Assembly: GCA_016710265.1 (NCBI GenBank)
Contig: JADJJL010000004.1
Coordinates: forward strand, 62,001 to 126,000
DNA from: Saprospiraceae bacterium
GTDB lineage: Bacteria; Bacteroidota; Bacteroidia; Chitinophagales; Saprospiraceae
DNA: 64,000 nucleotides
Reading direction: 5' to 3'
Below, in pieces: positions 1 through 7,893 of the stretch (positions are counted from its first letter, which is position 1; every line of letters begins with the position of its first letter). Both the position numbers and the translations under genes were made by a program. The notes under the pieces were generated by a model. That model made no database searches. It was given only the letters and a program-made list of their open reading frames with translations, and was not told the DNA's origin.

Positions 1-2
1 TG

Positions 3-62
3 GGTAAAAAGGATGGTGAAAATGAAATAGGTATTGTCTATAATTTTATTGAATTCATCTAG
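3..62 (+). CDS. possible C-terminal tail of a gene cut by the window edge
   Basis: One frame is open from the first bases of the window to a TAG at 60-62, giving 19 codons that end in a hydrophobic tail (IGIVYNFIEF then I). It may be the end of a gene beginning outside the window, but 19 codons are too few to identify a family and the frame could be open by chance. Nothing recognisable is seen from 63 to 323: it is AT-rich and presumably holds the promoter of the next gene, but no clear TAnnTTTG box was found. Confidence 0.22.
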   Translation, partial: GKKDGENEIGIVYNFIEFI

Positions 63-323
63 CTAGTATTGAGAAAGAATACTGCACAGACTTTAATGTT
101 GGACACAGTTGTAAACCATTCCTAAATGTGAAAACTTGAGCCTTCAATGTGAAAAAATTTATTCCAAAAGAATTCGAGTTTAATTTTTACGTATAACAAA
201 AGTTATATTGACAAACACTTTTTGAGCATTATCTTTGACTGAAATTGCCTGGAGACCGCAAGGAGAAATCCAAACGGGTCAATTGGCCTGTGTTGTATTT
301 TATTAAGCTACAAATTCCAACAT

Positions 324-2759
324 ATGTTCACCATTTTTAAAGGAATCATTGATCTGATCGTCAAGTTGCTTTACAGTCTGGCGGCCAATTGGTTTTATCT
401 ACTCCTCGCTTTTATAGCGCCACTGACCATTTATTATGTGAGTCAGGGTGAGGAGATCGTCCGTGTATTGCAGGAAAATGATGAAAACTGGACCGTGTTG
501 AATTTGGTATTTGTATTGGTCTCATTTGTTGTTCTCTTTTACTCTGTATGGGTAATACCTGTTCCTTCTATCAATTTAATTTATCGGTTTTTTGAATCAA
601 AGAGTCCAAATCAAGAATTACCTCCAAGAGAAAAGCTTTTCAGCCAATTGGCAATATATTATAATTCTAGAGGGGATGGAGTACCATTAATGCCCGTAAG
701 AATATTAGCAAACACTACTTTGTTTATTTTTAATTATATGCTCATCGTAAAATTATGGGACGGTGGAGCTTCGATTTTTTACTTTTTCTTGTTTCTAATT
801 TTTAGTTTATTAGTTAGTGAGTATTTAAAACGGAAAATCCAAGATGATTTAATAAACGATAATATGCCCTGGGGTCTTGGAAGTTTGATTGATAAACCAT
901 TTCTCGGCTACCTTGGCCATTTTTACTTAATTTTAATTGTGACTGTATTTTGGTTTTTCCGTTTTGATGATGCGGCATTAAATTATTTAGTAAAAATTAT
1001 TACTTTATTTTTTATATGGTTATTTTGTTTGTGGAATGATTTGTTTCATAAATTTATAGAGATTAGGGCTCAAAAAGATTCAGAGCTGCAAAGTAAATCT
1101 ATTGCAAATAATAATATCGATTTCTATAAAAAATCTAGAATCGTTTATTTGTATTTTTCTGGATTTGTTCTCCTTGCAATTATCATCTTTTCTATTAGCC
1201 AATACAATTACTGGATCTATAAAATATCACCCATTATAATTATGAATGTGGGATTTGCATTCTTCATTGGATTTATGGATTTATTGATTAAGACCCCATT
1301 AGATATTTTGCATCTTTTAAACCGAAAAATTTGTCCAGACAATGGTCTCAAGGCAATCTCAAGTGAGGACAGAGAATTGATGGAATTGCAAGATGGATTT
1401 AGAACTGATAATATTTCAAAAGTAGGGGATGATCTAACGCAAAATTTGATTAGACGTATAAAACAAAGCAAAGAAGAATTGTATTGGTTTTTTAAATTCG
1501 TGAATCTTGGATTTACAATATTAATAGTATATGTTCTTTTTATCTCTTCAGCCAATGACCACAAAATGCGTAGAGAAGTCATTGGGCAGAATGACATTAA
1601 TTCGTATTCTGATAGAGATTCTTTAGGAGAATATTATTCAGCGTGGAAATCCCACAATGGAAAACCAGATACTGTCATCCTAATTGCCGCTTTAGGTGGT
1701 GGCTCACGAGCTGGTTATTGGACGGGAATACATTTGGATAGAATCTATGATTCAACTATGGTCTTTAACTCAAAATCTAAGATTTTTGCAATTTCAACTG
1801 TTTCTGGTGGTACCTCAGGTACTAATATGTTTATTGCCAAAAAAGGTATGGAATTTTACAATTTTCCTGATTCAATGTCTAATGATAACTTTTGGAGAAA
1901 TGTCTATGGATATAATTATGTCAGCAGCGCGCTGTGGGGTCTTCTCTTTAGTGATGGCATCCGCGGATGGCTCGATAAAAATGCAGTGTTTGATCGAGAC
2001 CGGAATTTTTGTCGACAACAGGAAGAACTTAGGGCTTTTGCTGGTAATTACCCTACTGATGTTGGAATGGAAAAATCCAAATTATTTTTTGAGAATGATT
2101 TTATGTGGAAATATCAGGATGATCAATTGAAGTATAAATTACCACTCCATTTTATCAATACAGCCACGGTTCAATCTGGTAGAAGGGCCATTATTGCTCC
2201 GGTCAAATTGGACTCCAATTATTTTCACAATGCTGTAGATCTTTATCAGGAGCATCTTAATTTGTTGCAGAATTCTTGTAGAAAATATTCTTTTCCTACA
2301 GCCACTGCAGTCAATCTAAGTCAATCTTTTCCTTTGATCTCTGCTTACAATTACTTAGAATGTGTAGGCACCTTTATGGATGGAGGGCTGTGGGATAACA
2401 CTGGTTTAAATACTTTAACCGAATTATATTCTAAGCTGATTTCTATTGATAGTACAATTAAGTATAAATTGATTTATATCAGCAATGGCGAAAGTGAAAA
2501 TAGTTCCACTAAAAAAGTAAACAGTGTTATACTTCAGACTCTGGGATCAGCAACAACTTCACCTTTTAGCGGTCACGCAGTTTATTGGGAGAAAGCATTC
2601 AAACAGAAAAGACCTGGACGAGAAGTTGATAGCTTAGAACACATTCAGTTATTAGATTCTCTGGCCAGACCAATGAAAATTCCACTGGGTGTTTTATTAA
2701 GTAAGCATAGCATGGACAGTATGTATCGTAGTTTCAAATTTAAAATCCACATCAAATGA
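324..2759 (+). CDS. multi-pass membrane protein with C-terminal patatin-like phospholipase domain
   Basis: The N-terminal half (residues 1 to about 410) holds roughly eight or nine hydrophobic segments, so the protein sits in the inner membrane. The C-terminal half has the patatin layout: an oxyanion-type glycine loop GGGSRAG at 458-464, a nucleophile serine in TVSGG (Ser494) and the catalytic aspartate in DGG (Asp686). Patatins are Ser-Asp dyad acyl hydrolases that act on phospholipids or lysophospholipids. The usual first glycine of GxSxG is a threonine here, as in several divergent bacterial patatins. The start is the ATG after an AT-rich leader. The stop overlaps the next ATG by four bases (ATGA), so the two genes are probably translationally coupled. 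An MlaEFD lipid transporter follows about 0.7 kb downstream, so a role in envelope phospholipid turnover is a reasonable inference. The actual substrate is unknown. Confidence 0.82.
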   Translation: MFTIFKGIIDLIVKLLYSLAANWFYLLLAFIAPLTIYYVSQGEEIVRVLQENDENWTVLNLVFVLVSFVVLFYSVWVIPVPSINLIYRFFESKSPNQELPPREKLFSQLAIYYNSRGDGVPLMPVRILANTTLFIFNYMLIVKLWDGGASIFYFFLFLIFSLLVSEYLKRKIQDDLINDNMPWGLGSLIDKPFLGYLGHFYLILIVTVFWFFRFDDAALNYLVKIITLFFIWLFCLWNDLFHKFIEIRAQKDSELQSKSIANNNIDFYKKSRIVYLYFSGFVLLAIIIFSISQYNYWIYKISPIIIMNVGFAFFIGFMDLLIKTPLDILHLLNRKICPDNGLKAISSEDRELMELQDGFRTDNISKVGDDLTQNLIRRIKQSKEELYWFFKFVNLGFTILIVYVLFISSANDHKMRREVIGQNDINSYSDRDSLGEYYSAWKSHNGKPDTVILIAALGGGSRAGYWTGIHLDRIYDSTMVFNSKSKIFAISTVSGGTSGTNMFIAKKGMEFYNFPDSMSNDNFWRNVYGYNYVSSALWGLLFSDGIRGWLDKNAVFDRDRNFCRQQEELRAFAGNYPTDVGMEKSKLFFENDFMWKYQDDQLKYKLPLHFINTATVQSGRRAIIAPVKLDSNYFHNAVDLYQEHLNLLQNSCRKYSFPTATAVNLSQSFPLISAYNYLECVGTFMDGGLWDNTGLNTLTELYSKLISIDSTIKYKLIYISNGESENSSTKKVNSVILQTLGSATTSPFSGHAVYWEKAFKQKRPGREVDSLEHIQLLDSLARPMKIPLGVLLSKHSMDSMYRSFKFKIHIK

Positions 2760-3343
2760 ATATTAAAATTTTCTTTTTAATAGCAATAGTACTCTTAATT
2801 GGATCCGGAACTTATATGAGATCCAATTTTGCCTATTACAATCAATCTGGAATGGGCGACAACCTTAATAAGATATTCCAAAACAAAGAATGGTTGAATC
2901 AGTATTATAAAAATCAACTGAATTTCAAATTTAAATATGAAGAATGCAAGAAATGTGAAGCCCATACCAATGAAGAAGTCCAGAAAATGATGCTTCATTA
3001 TTATTGGGCAGACATGATATTTGCATTGGCCTATGGTATGCTTTTCTTAATCATTGCAGATAGAATTCGGCCCCGGAATGGTTTTATTTATAGATCTTAT
3101 TTATTTGAAATCATCATTTTTATTCTTGTAATATGTGATGTCTCAGAAAATGGAATCATGATCTGTTATTTCCAAAATATGTCAGAGGAGAATCTTCGCA
3201 TTTCTTGGCTTCATTGGTTGAATGGAATTAAAACTTTGTTTTTCATTTATTGTATTTTTACTCTGCTTATAATGCAACTTCCATTTCTATACAATAAGTT
3301 TAAAGAATGGATGAAAACCCAGGAGACTAATCCAAATTCATGA
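2756..3343 (+). CDS. small multi-pass membrane protein, function unknown
   Basis: This 195-residue protein has about four hydrophobic segments: residues 5-22 (possibly an uncleaved signal anchor), about 82-102, 118-140 and 158-180. A hydrophilic stretch between the first and second contains a CxxC pair (KKCEAC-like spacing, near residue 62). I do not recognise the family. It overlaps the stop of the patatin-domain gene by four bases, so it is probably made together with that membrane lipase. The C-terminus is charged and presumably cytoplasmic or periplasmic. The coding sequence is AT-rich like its upstream partner, which supports their being one unit distinct from the mla genes that follow. 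Confidence 0.6.
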   Translation: MNIKIFFLIAIVLLIGSGTYMRSNFAYYNQSGMGDNLNKIFQNKEWLNQYYKNQLNFKFKYEECKKCEAHTNEEVQKMMLHYYWADMIFALAYGMLFLIIADRIRPRNGFIYRSYLFEIIIFILVICDVSENGIMICYFQNMSEENLRISWLHWLNGIKTLFFIYCIFTLLIMQLPFLYNKFKEWMKTQETNPNS

Positions 3344-3417
3344 GTATCACTTAAAACCAATTTATGGAATCGATTTCGATCCATTTATTTGATTTCACCT
3401 ATTAGTTTTAAATCTAA

Positions 3418-3425
3418 TATCTTTG
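3418..3425 (+). promoter_or_regulatory. candidate minus-7 box (TAnnTTTG) before mlaE
   Basis: TATCTTTG fits the Bacteroidetes primary sigma factor minus-7 consensus TAnnTTTG. A TTTG lies at 3388-3391, somewhat farther upstream than the usual minus-33 spacing. A start site near 3432 would favour the ATG codons at 3449 or 3452 over the TTG at 3437 for the next gene. Confidence 0.4.
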
Positions 3426-3448
3426 CATGAAATGGATTGGACAATCAA

Positions 3449-4219
3449 ATGATGAATTTACCGGTAGGCATACAGTCCTTCCTCAAAGAAACCGGGGAGA
3501 TCTCTCGCTTTTCCTGGAGATTTTTTAAAGAAGGCTTTTCACCAAGATTTGAATTATCCGAGTTTATCAGACAATGTTTTGTGCTTGGTTATAAGTCTTT
3601 GCCGTTGGTTGGACTGACCGCTTTTATCATTGGCCTTGTTCTGACCATGCAACTCCGACCAACGATGGAGTATTATGGAGTAGAAGTTCAGATTCCCGCC
3701 ATGGTAGGTGTCGCGATCTTTCGGGAAATTGGTCCTATTTTGACAGCATTGATATTCGCAGGTAAAATTGGTTCCAGCATTGGCGCAGAACTGGGTTCCA
3801 TGAAAGTGACCGAGCAAATTGACGCCATGGAAGTTTCGGGTACCAACCCCTTTAAATATCTGGTTGTAACTCGCACCTTGGCTACCACATTGATGTTGCC
3901 CATCCTAACCATCATTGCAGATGCCATCGCTCTAATTGGAGCTTATCTCGGTGAAAATATATATGATACACTGCCTTTCAACTTATTTTTTCGCAAAGTT
4001 TTTTTGAACCTTGCATACATTGATCTTATACCTGCTTTCATCAAAACCTTTTTCTTTGGTTTTGCGGTTGGCATTATCGGATGTTTCAAAGGTTATTTTA
4101 CAGACAAAGGAACTGAAGGGGTAGGAAAAGCAGCCAACTCTTCAGTGGTTGTTTCATCCGTAATGATATTTTTAATTGATCTTGTTGCGGTACAGATTGC
4201 CGATCTATTTCAAAGATAA
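3449..4219 (+). CDS. mlaE: MlaE-family ABC transporter permease
   Basis: Inner-membrane permease of the Mla/MCE lipid transport system. Five to six hydrophobic segments are visible, and the family's conserved central region REIGPILTALIFAGKIGSSIGAELGSM-type (near residues 95-120) contains the coupling-helix glutamate and the GAELG core. The length of about 257 residues is normal. It is followed directly by an ATPase and an MCE-domain protein, the usual E-F-D order in Bacteroidota. The open frame reaches back to a TTG at 3437, but the ATG at 3449 (or 3452) sits better relative to the candidate promoter box. The complex moves phospholipids between the inner and outer membrane. The direction of transport cannot be read from sequence. 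Confidence 0.9.
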   Translation: MMNLPVGIQSFLKETGEISRFSWRFFKEGFSPRFELSEFIRQCFVLGYKSLPLVGLTAFIIGLVLTMQLRPTMEYYGVEVQIPAMVGVAIFREIGPILTALIFAGKIGSSIGAELGSMKVTEQIDAMEVSGTNPFKYLVVTRTLATTLMLPILTIIADAIALIGAYLGENIYDTLPFNLFFRKVFLNLAYIDLIPAFIKTFFFGFAVGIIGCFKGYFTDKGTEGVGKAANSSVVVSSVMIFLIDLVAVQIADLFQR

Positions 4220-4253
4220 AATTCATGAAACATCCCTTTAAGAATTATTGGCC

Positions 4254-4985
4254 ATGAAAGATACCATTCTTCGGATCAGCCATTTGTACAAGTCCTTTGG
4301 AAGTAATCAGGTATTGGCAGATTTTAATCTGGAATTGCAAAAAGGTGAAAACCTGGTAGTACTTGGTAAATCGGGTTCAGGAAAATCTGTGTTGATTAAA
4401 TGTGTCATTGGCCTCATCGAGCCGGATGAAGGAAGCATTGAGGTTTTGGGACAAGATATTCTGGCGATGGATCATGAAGAATTGGACCGTTTGCGTGTGA
4501 GGGTGGGTTTTTTATTTCAAAGCAATGCACTATACGATTCCATGACGGTGAGAGAGAATTTGGAATTTCCATTGCGAAGAAGATACATCAGAAATTCAGA
4601 TACAGACTGTGATGCTCTGGTTATGGAAGCTTTGGCCAATGTGGGATTGGAACATACCATTGACATGATGCCTGTGGAATTGTCAGGAGGGATGAGAAAG
4701 CGAATCGCACTCGCAAGAACCTTAATTTTAAAACCGGATATCATCCTTTACGATGAGCCCACCACGGGTCTTGATCCAATAACCAGTTTGGAAATAATTT
4801 CTTTAATCAACATGATCCGCGAAAAATACGGTACTTCTTCCATTATCATCAGCCACGATATGCGTTGTGTTAAACTCACCGCAGACCGCATCGCAGTGCT
4901 TTTAGATGGCAGGTGTTTTGCAACAGGGAATTATGAACAACTCTCTCAAATCCATGATGATCGGATCCATCCTTTTTTTAATTGA
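4254..4985 (+). CDS. mlaF: MlaF-family ABC transporter ATP-binding protein
   Basis: Cytoplasmic ATPase of the Mla-type lipid transporter. All nucleotide-binding motifs are present: Walker A GKSGSGKS, the ABC signature LSGGMRKR, Walker B IILYDEPT followed by TGLDP, and the switch histidine in IIISHD. MlaF proteins typically have the LSGGM signature seen here. The frame extends to a TTG at 4248, but the ATG two codons later gives the expected N-terminus (MKDTILRI). It lies about 30 bases after mlaE, and its stop overlaps the frame of the downstream mce gene, which indicates one operon. The length of 243 residues is normal. Confidence 0.92.
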   Translation: MKDTILRISHLYKSFGSNQVLADFNLELQKGENLVVLGKSGSGKSVLIKCVIGLIEPDEGSIEVLGQDILAMDHEELDRLRVRVGFLFQSNALYDSMTVRENLEFPLRRRYIRNSDTDCDALVMEALANVGLEHTIDMMPVELSGGMRKRIALARTLILKPDIILYDEPTTGLDPITSLEIISLINMIREKYGTSSIIISHDMRCVKLTADRIAVLLDGRCFATGNYEQLSQIHDDRIHPFFN

Positions 4986-4990
4986 CCAAT

Positions 4991-5965
4991 ATGAAAGCTA
5001 GAAATATAGACGTATTTAAACTTGGGGCATTTGTACTTGCCGGAATTGTTTTATTAATTTTTGCGCTCTACACCTTGGGAAAAAACAAAAACATTTTTGG
5101 GACACGCTTCGAACTTAAAGCTCATTTTAAAGACGTCAATGGTCTCCTGGTTGGAAACAAAGTGCGATTTTCAGGAATCGAAGTTGGAAATGTGAGAAAA
5201 ATCCAAATACTCAATGACACCATGATCGAAGTGGCTATGAACATTGACAAAGAATACAAAAATTATATTCGAGTTAACTCCATCACGCAGATCGGAACAG
5301 ATGGACTGATTGGCAATAGATTGATTGATATTGTGCCTCAAAAAGGGAATGCTGTTTTTGTGCAAGGAGGTGAATTGCTTCCCTCTATCGAAGAAATCAA
5401 CAATCAGGAAATTTTGCGAACACTTTACCACACCAATGAAAACATTGCATTGATTTCCGAGGAACTTTTAACTACAGTGCGCATGATCAATTCCAGCACC
5501 CAATTAAGTAGATTATTAAACGATAGTACGCTTGTGGATAATCTTTCACATTCCTTGTATAAATTGAGTGAGACCACTGAAAATGCAAGTCTTTTTGCAA
5601 AAAATGCGGTCCAAACCCTAAAACTGGCGTCTGAAGGTTCAGGCACATTGGCAACACTGCTCACCGATACATCCATGGCAAATGAGCTACGCAGAGCTGT
5701 GAGTGATATACACGCTTTGGAAAATAATGCAAACCAACTTCTAAATAATTTAACTTCCACCGTCGAGACGATTAGTTCAGAATTGCATTCTGGTAATGGT
5801 GTTGCCAATACAATTTTATTTGATTCCACCCTATCGATAAAGCTAAAATCTACCATAGAAAACGTAGAGCGAGGCACGGCTGCTTTTGAAGAAAACATGG
5901 AGGCTCTCAAATCCAATTTTTTATTCCGTCGATACTTTAAGAATAAAGAAAAGGAAAAAAATTAG
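4991..5965 (+). CDS. mlaD: MlaD/MCE-domain lipid transport protein
   Basis: Single-pass, periplasm-facing substrate-binding subunit of the transporter. A transmembrane helix at about residues 10-27 is followed by one MCE domain (about 36-115; FKDVNGLLVGNKVRFSGIEV and GLIGNRLIDI are typical). A long helical C-terminal region with many Asn, Thr and Leu residues follows (about 130-300), as in MCE proteins that build a tunnel or needle. It is longer than E. coli MlaD (about 180 aa), as is usual in Bacteroidota. I chose the ATG at 4991 over the TTG at 4982, which overlaps the mlaF stop. The genes mlaE, mlaF and mlaD form a tight operon. No mlaA, mlaB or mlaC follows. Confidence 0.88.
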   Translation: MKARNIDVFKLGAFVLAGIVLLIFALYTLGKNKNIFGTRFELKAHFKDVNGLLVGNKVRFSGIEVGNVRKIQILNDTMIEVAMNIDKEYKNYIRVNSITQIGTDGLIGNRLIDIVPQKGNAVFVQGGELLPSIEEINNQEILRTLYHTNENIALISEELLTTVRMINSSTQLSRLLNDSTLVDNLSHSLYKLSETTENASLFAKNAVQTLKLASEGSGTLATLLTDTSMANELRRAVSDIHALENNANQLLNNLTSTVETISSELHSGNGVANTILFDSTLSIKLKSTIENVERGTAAFEENMEALKSNFLFRRYFKNKEKEKN

Positions 5966-5984
5966 TCAATTAGAAAAAAGCAAT

Positions 5985-6043
5985 TCGTAAGCCCGAAATG
6001 CAGCACAGCGCAATGCAGGGATTGGGAAGTGCTTTTTTGTAAT
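5985..6043 (+). repeat. dispersed repeat, family 1 (CACTTCCCAATCCC family), copy 1
   Basis: A stretch beginning CAATTCGTAAGCCCGAAATG and containing GGGATTGGGAAGTGCTTTTTT recurs in inverted orientation at about 20090-20200. A diverged form occurs at about 13463-13590. All three copies are intergenic. No coding potential is seen. Confidence 0.65.
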
Positions 6044-6073
6044 TGAGGATGGGAGAATTTGAAAATGCAATAT

Positions 6074-6166
6074 GCTGAGCGACTTGTTCCGCTCGCTGAG
6101 CGGCTTGTACTGAGCGAAGTCGAAGTAAGTCGAAGCGAGCCTGTCGTAATGAGTCGAAGTGAGCCA
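6074..6166. repeat. short degenerate tandem repeats of the CTGAGCGAAGTCGAAG type
   Basis: Units such as CTGAGCGACTTG, CTGAGCGGCTTG, CTGAGCGAAGTCGAAG, AAGTCGAAGCGAGCC and GAGTCGAAGTGAGCC follow one another between mlaD and the convergent lipoprotein gene. This is a simple low-complexity intergenic repeat. A small open frame across it (6059-6253) follows the repeat and is not credible as a gene. Confidence 0.6.
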
Positions 6167-6182
6167 GTTTTAGGATTCTGTC

Positions 6183-6749
6183 TTACTTATTCTCCAATAC
6201 ACCAATGCCAACAAACAAAGTATCATTTTCCTGAAGTCTTTCAGAGCGAATGATCCTTTGAATATTTTCTGATTCAGATTCAGAAATCAAAGCTGTTGCA
6301 AAATATTGATTGGAGATACTTCTTGGCACTTGCTGGTTGGTATAACTCACTGCAAGATATTGAAGAAAAGCACCACCGCAATCCGGTCTAACAATACCAT
6401 AAAATCGACTTGTATCAGCACTGTACATTAAGCTGTCATTTTTAAAGAAATATGGAATTTCTTTTAGTTCAGTTCCGTCCCAATTCTTTGCATCAAAATG
6501 TTTTTCAGAAGTAAAACTAATTTCTTGAATCAAACTTGAACTTGATCTTGCGATCATACTATCCAAATTGATGGCAGAACTTTCATTTCTTAAAAATTCA
6601 TAAGCCCCATTTGATTTAATGAGATAGGATTTTATTTCAGTTGGCTCATTCAACTCCATTTTGTAACTGATGGGATAATCGCAATCTTTTTTACATGCAA
6701 TGATTGTCATCAAACAAATTCCGAAAATCCATAAAATACTATTTTTCAT
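6183..6749 (-). CDS. lipoprotein, function unknown
   Basis: This 188-residue protein starts with a clear lipoprotein signal peptide: a charged start, a hydrophobic core and a lipobox ending IIAC at Cys19, followed by KKD. It is therefore probably exported and anchored in a membrane. The mature part has no motif I recognise. A mid-protein stretch (RFYGIVRPDCGG, around residue 117) and a Ser/Glu-rich end are the only notable features. It lies downstream of korB on the same strand after a gap of about 70 bases of AT-rich simple sequence, so co-transcription is possible but not shown. It is AT-rich relative to korB. Confidence 0.6.
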   Translation of the reverse strand: MKNSILWIFGICLMTIIACKKDCDYPISYKMELNEPTEIKSYLIKSNGAYEFLRNESSAINLDSMIARSSSSLIQEISFTSEKHFDAKNWDGTELKEIPYFFKNDSLMYSADTSRFYGIVRPDCGGAFLQYLAVSYTNQQVPRSISNQYFATALISESESENIQRIIRSERLQENDTLFVGIGVLENK

Positions 6750-6816
6750 ATCTAAATTTTTTAAATCAATTTACAATTGATAAACTCAAAACTTAAAACT
6801 CAAAACTTAAAACTAT

Positions 6817-7869
6817 TCATCGATAAGACGCATTAATCTTTTCTAAAACATCTTCACCAGGACAAAGTTCTGCTTGAGTAAATGAATTTAACGGAGTATC
6901 ACTGGTGTCCAAAATTTGGTGGAGGTCCTTGCTTTCAGGATTGAGGTAAATCAGCCCGGTCAATATTTCATTTTTAGAATGGGCCAGATGCAAATTTCTC
7001 AATGCGGAAAATTTATCCAGAGGATCCCAGTCACTGTGCAATTTGTTTAGGCGAATATAAGATTCGTCATGCAGTTGAATCATCTCCGTAGTGCCTCCTA
7101 ATTGATCCAAAGTAATTTCAGTCTTATAGGGCACCAAATCAATGGCAGCGGTGGCTTCCATATGTTCCCTGGTATAATCGTAGGACTTGGTGGAACCTGC
7201 ATTGTTGTTGAAGGTAACGCAAGGAGATACCACATCGATCAGAGCAAATCCAGGATGCTTCAATCCGGCTTTGATCAAAGGAATCAATTGTGTTTTATCT
7301 CCAGAAAAACTTCTCGCCACAAATCTGGCTCCCAACTCAATGCCCAATCCACATAGATCAATACCCTGAAATAGATTTTCGGCACCGCTTTTATTGATTG
7401 AGCCTTCATCTGCAGTAGCTGAATCCTGACCTTTGGTCAATCCATAACAACCATTGTTCATGACAATGTACAACATATTTAGATTGCGTCGGATGGCGTG
7501 CACAAATTGTCCCATTCCGATAGACGCCGTGTCGCCATCACCGGAAACGCCGAGATAAATTAAATCCTTATTGGCCATGATGGCACCTGTGGCGACGGAT
7601 GGCATTCTTCCATGCACTGAATTAAATCCATGTGAATTTCCAAGAAAATAAGTGGGCGTTTTAGAAGAACAGCCAATACCGGATAATTTTGCCAAACGAT
7701 GTGGTTGAATGGACATTTCAAAACAGGCTTGCACAATGGCTGCACTGATGGAATCATGTCCGCATCCTGCACACAAAGTGGACAAGGCTCCTTCGTAATC
7801 ACGTTTTGAAAAACCGATTTCGTTTTTTGCCAATTCGGGATGTCGGAAACTGGGTTTTGCGTAAGTCAC
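6817..7869 (-). CDS. korB: 2-oxoacid:ferredoxin oxidoreductase, beta subunit
   Basis: Thiamine-diphosphate-binding subunit of a 2-oxoacid:ferredoxin oxidoreductase, probably for 2-oxoglutarate (KorB). The enzyme oxidatively decarboxylates a 2-oxoacid to the acyl-CoA and reduces ferredoxin. Visible motifs are LCAGCGHDSI near residue 35 (a cysteine of this class), GIGCSS (second cysteine), GRMPSVATGA, and the ThDP-Mg site GDGDTASIGMGQF then NNGCYGLTKGQ. Translation probably starts at a GTG (7867-7869), 24 bases after korA. The length of 350 residues is normal. Assignment to 2-oxoglutarate rather than another 2-oxoacid rests on overall resemblance and on the partner fused alpha/gamma subunit, and is an inference. 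Confidence 0.88.
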   Translation of the reverse strand: MTYAKPSFRHPELAKNEIGFSKRDYEGALSTLCAGCGHDSISAAIVQACFEMSIQPHRLAKLSGIGCSSKTPTYFLGNSHGFNSVHGRMPSVATGAIMANKDLIYLGVSGDGDTASIGMGQFVHAIRRNLNMLYIVMNNGCYGLTKGQDSATADEGSINKSGAENLFQGIDLCGLGIELGARFVARSFSGDKTQLIPLIKAGLKHPGFALIDVVSPCVTFNNNAGSTKSYDYTREHMEATAAIDLVPYKTEITLDQLGGTTEMIQLHDESYIRLNKLHSDWDPLDKFSALRNLHLAHSKNEILTGLIYLNPESKDLHQILDTSDTPLNSFTQAELCPGEDVLEKINASYR

Positions 7870-7893
7870 TTTGTGTTTTTTATTTTTTCAAAA

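Noticed and set aside
1696..2130. 144-codon plus-strand ORF inside the patatin gene
   Set aside because: It is a shadow of the patatin catalytic region, in a different frame with no motif.
6059..6253. 64-codon plus-strand ORF
   Set aside because: It is a translation of degenerate CGAAG repeats and overlaps the end of the lipoprotein gene.
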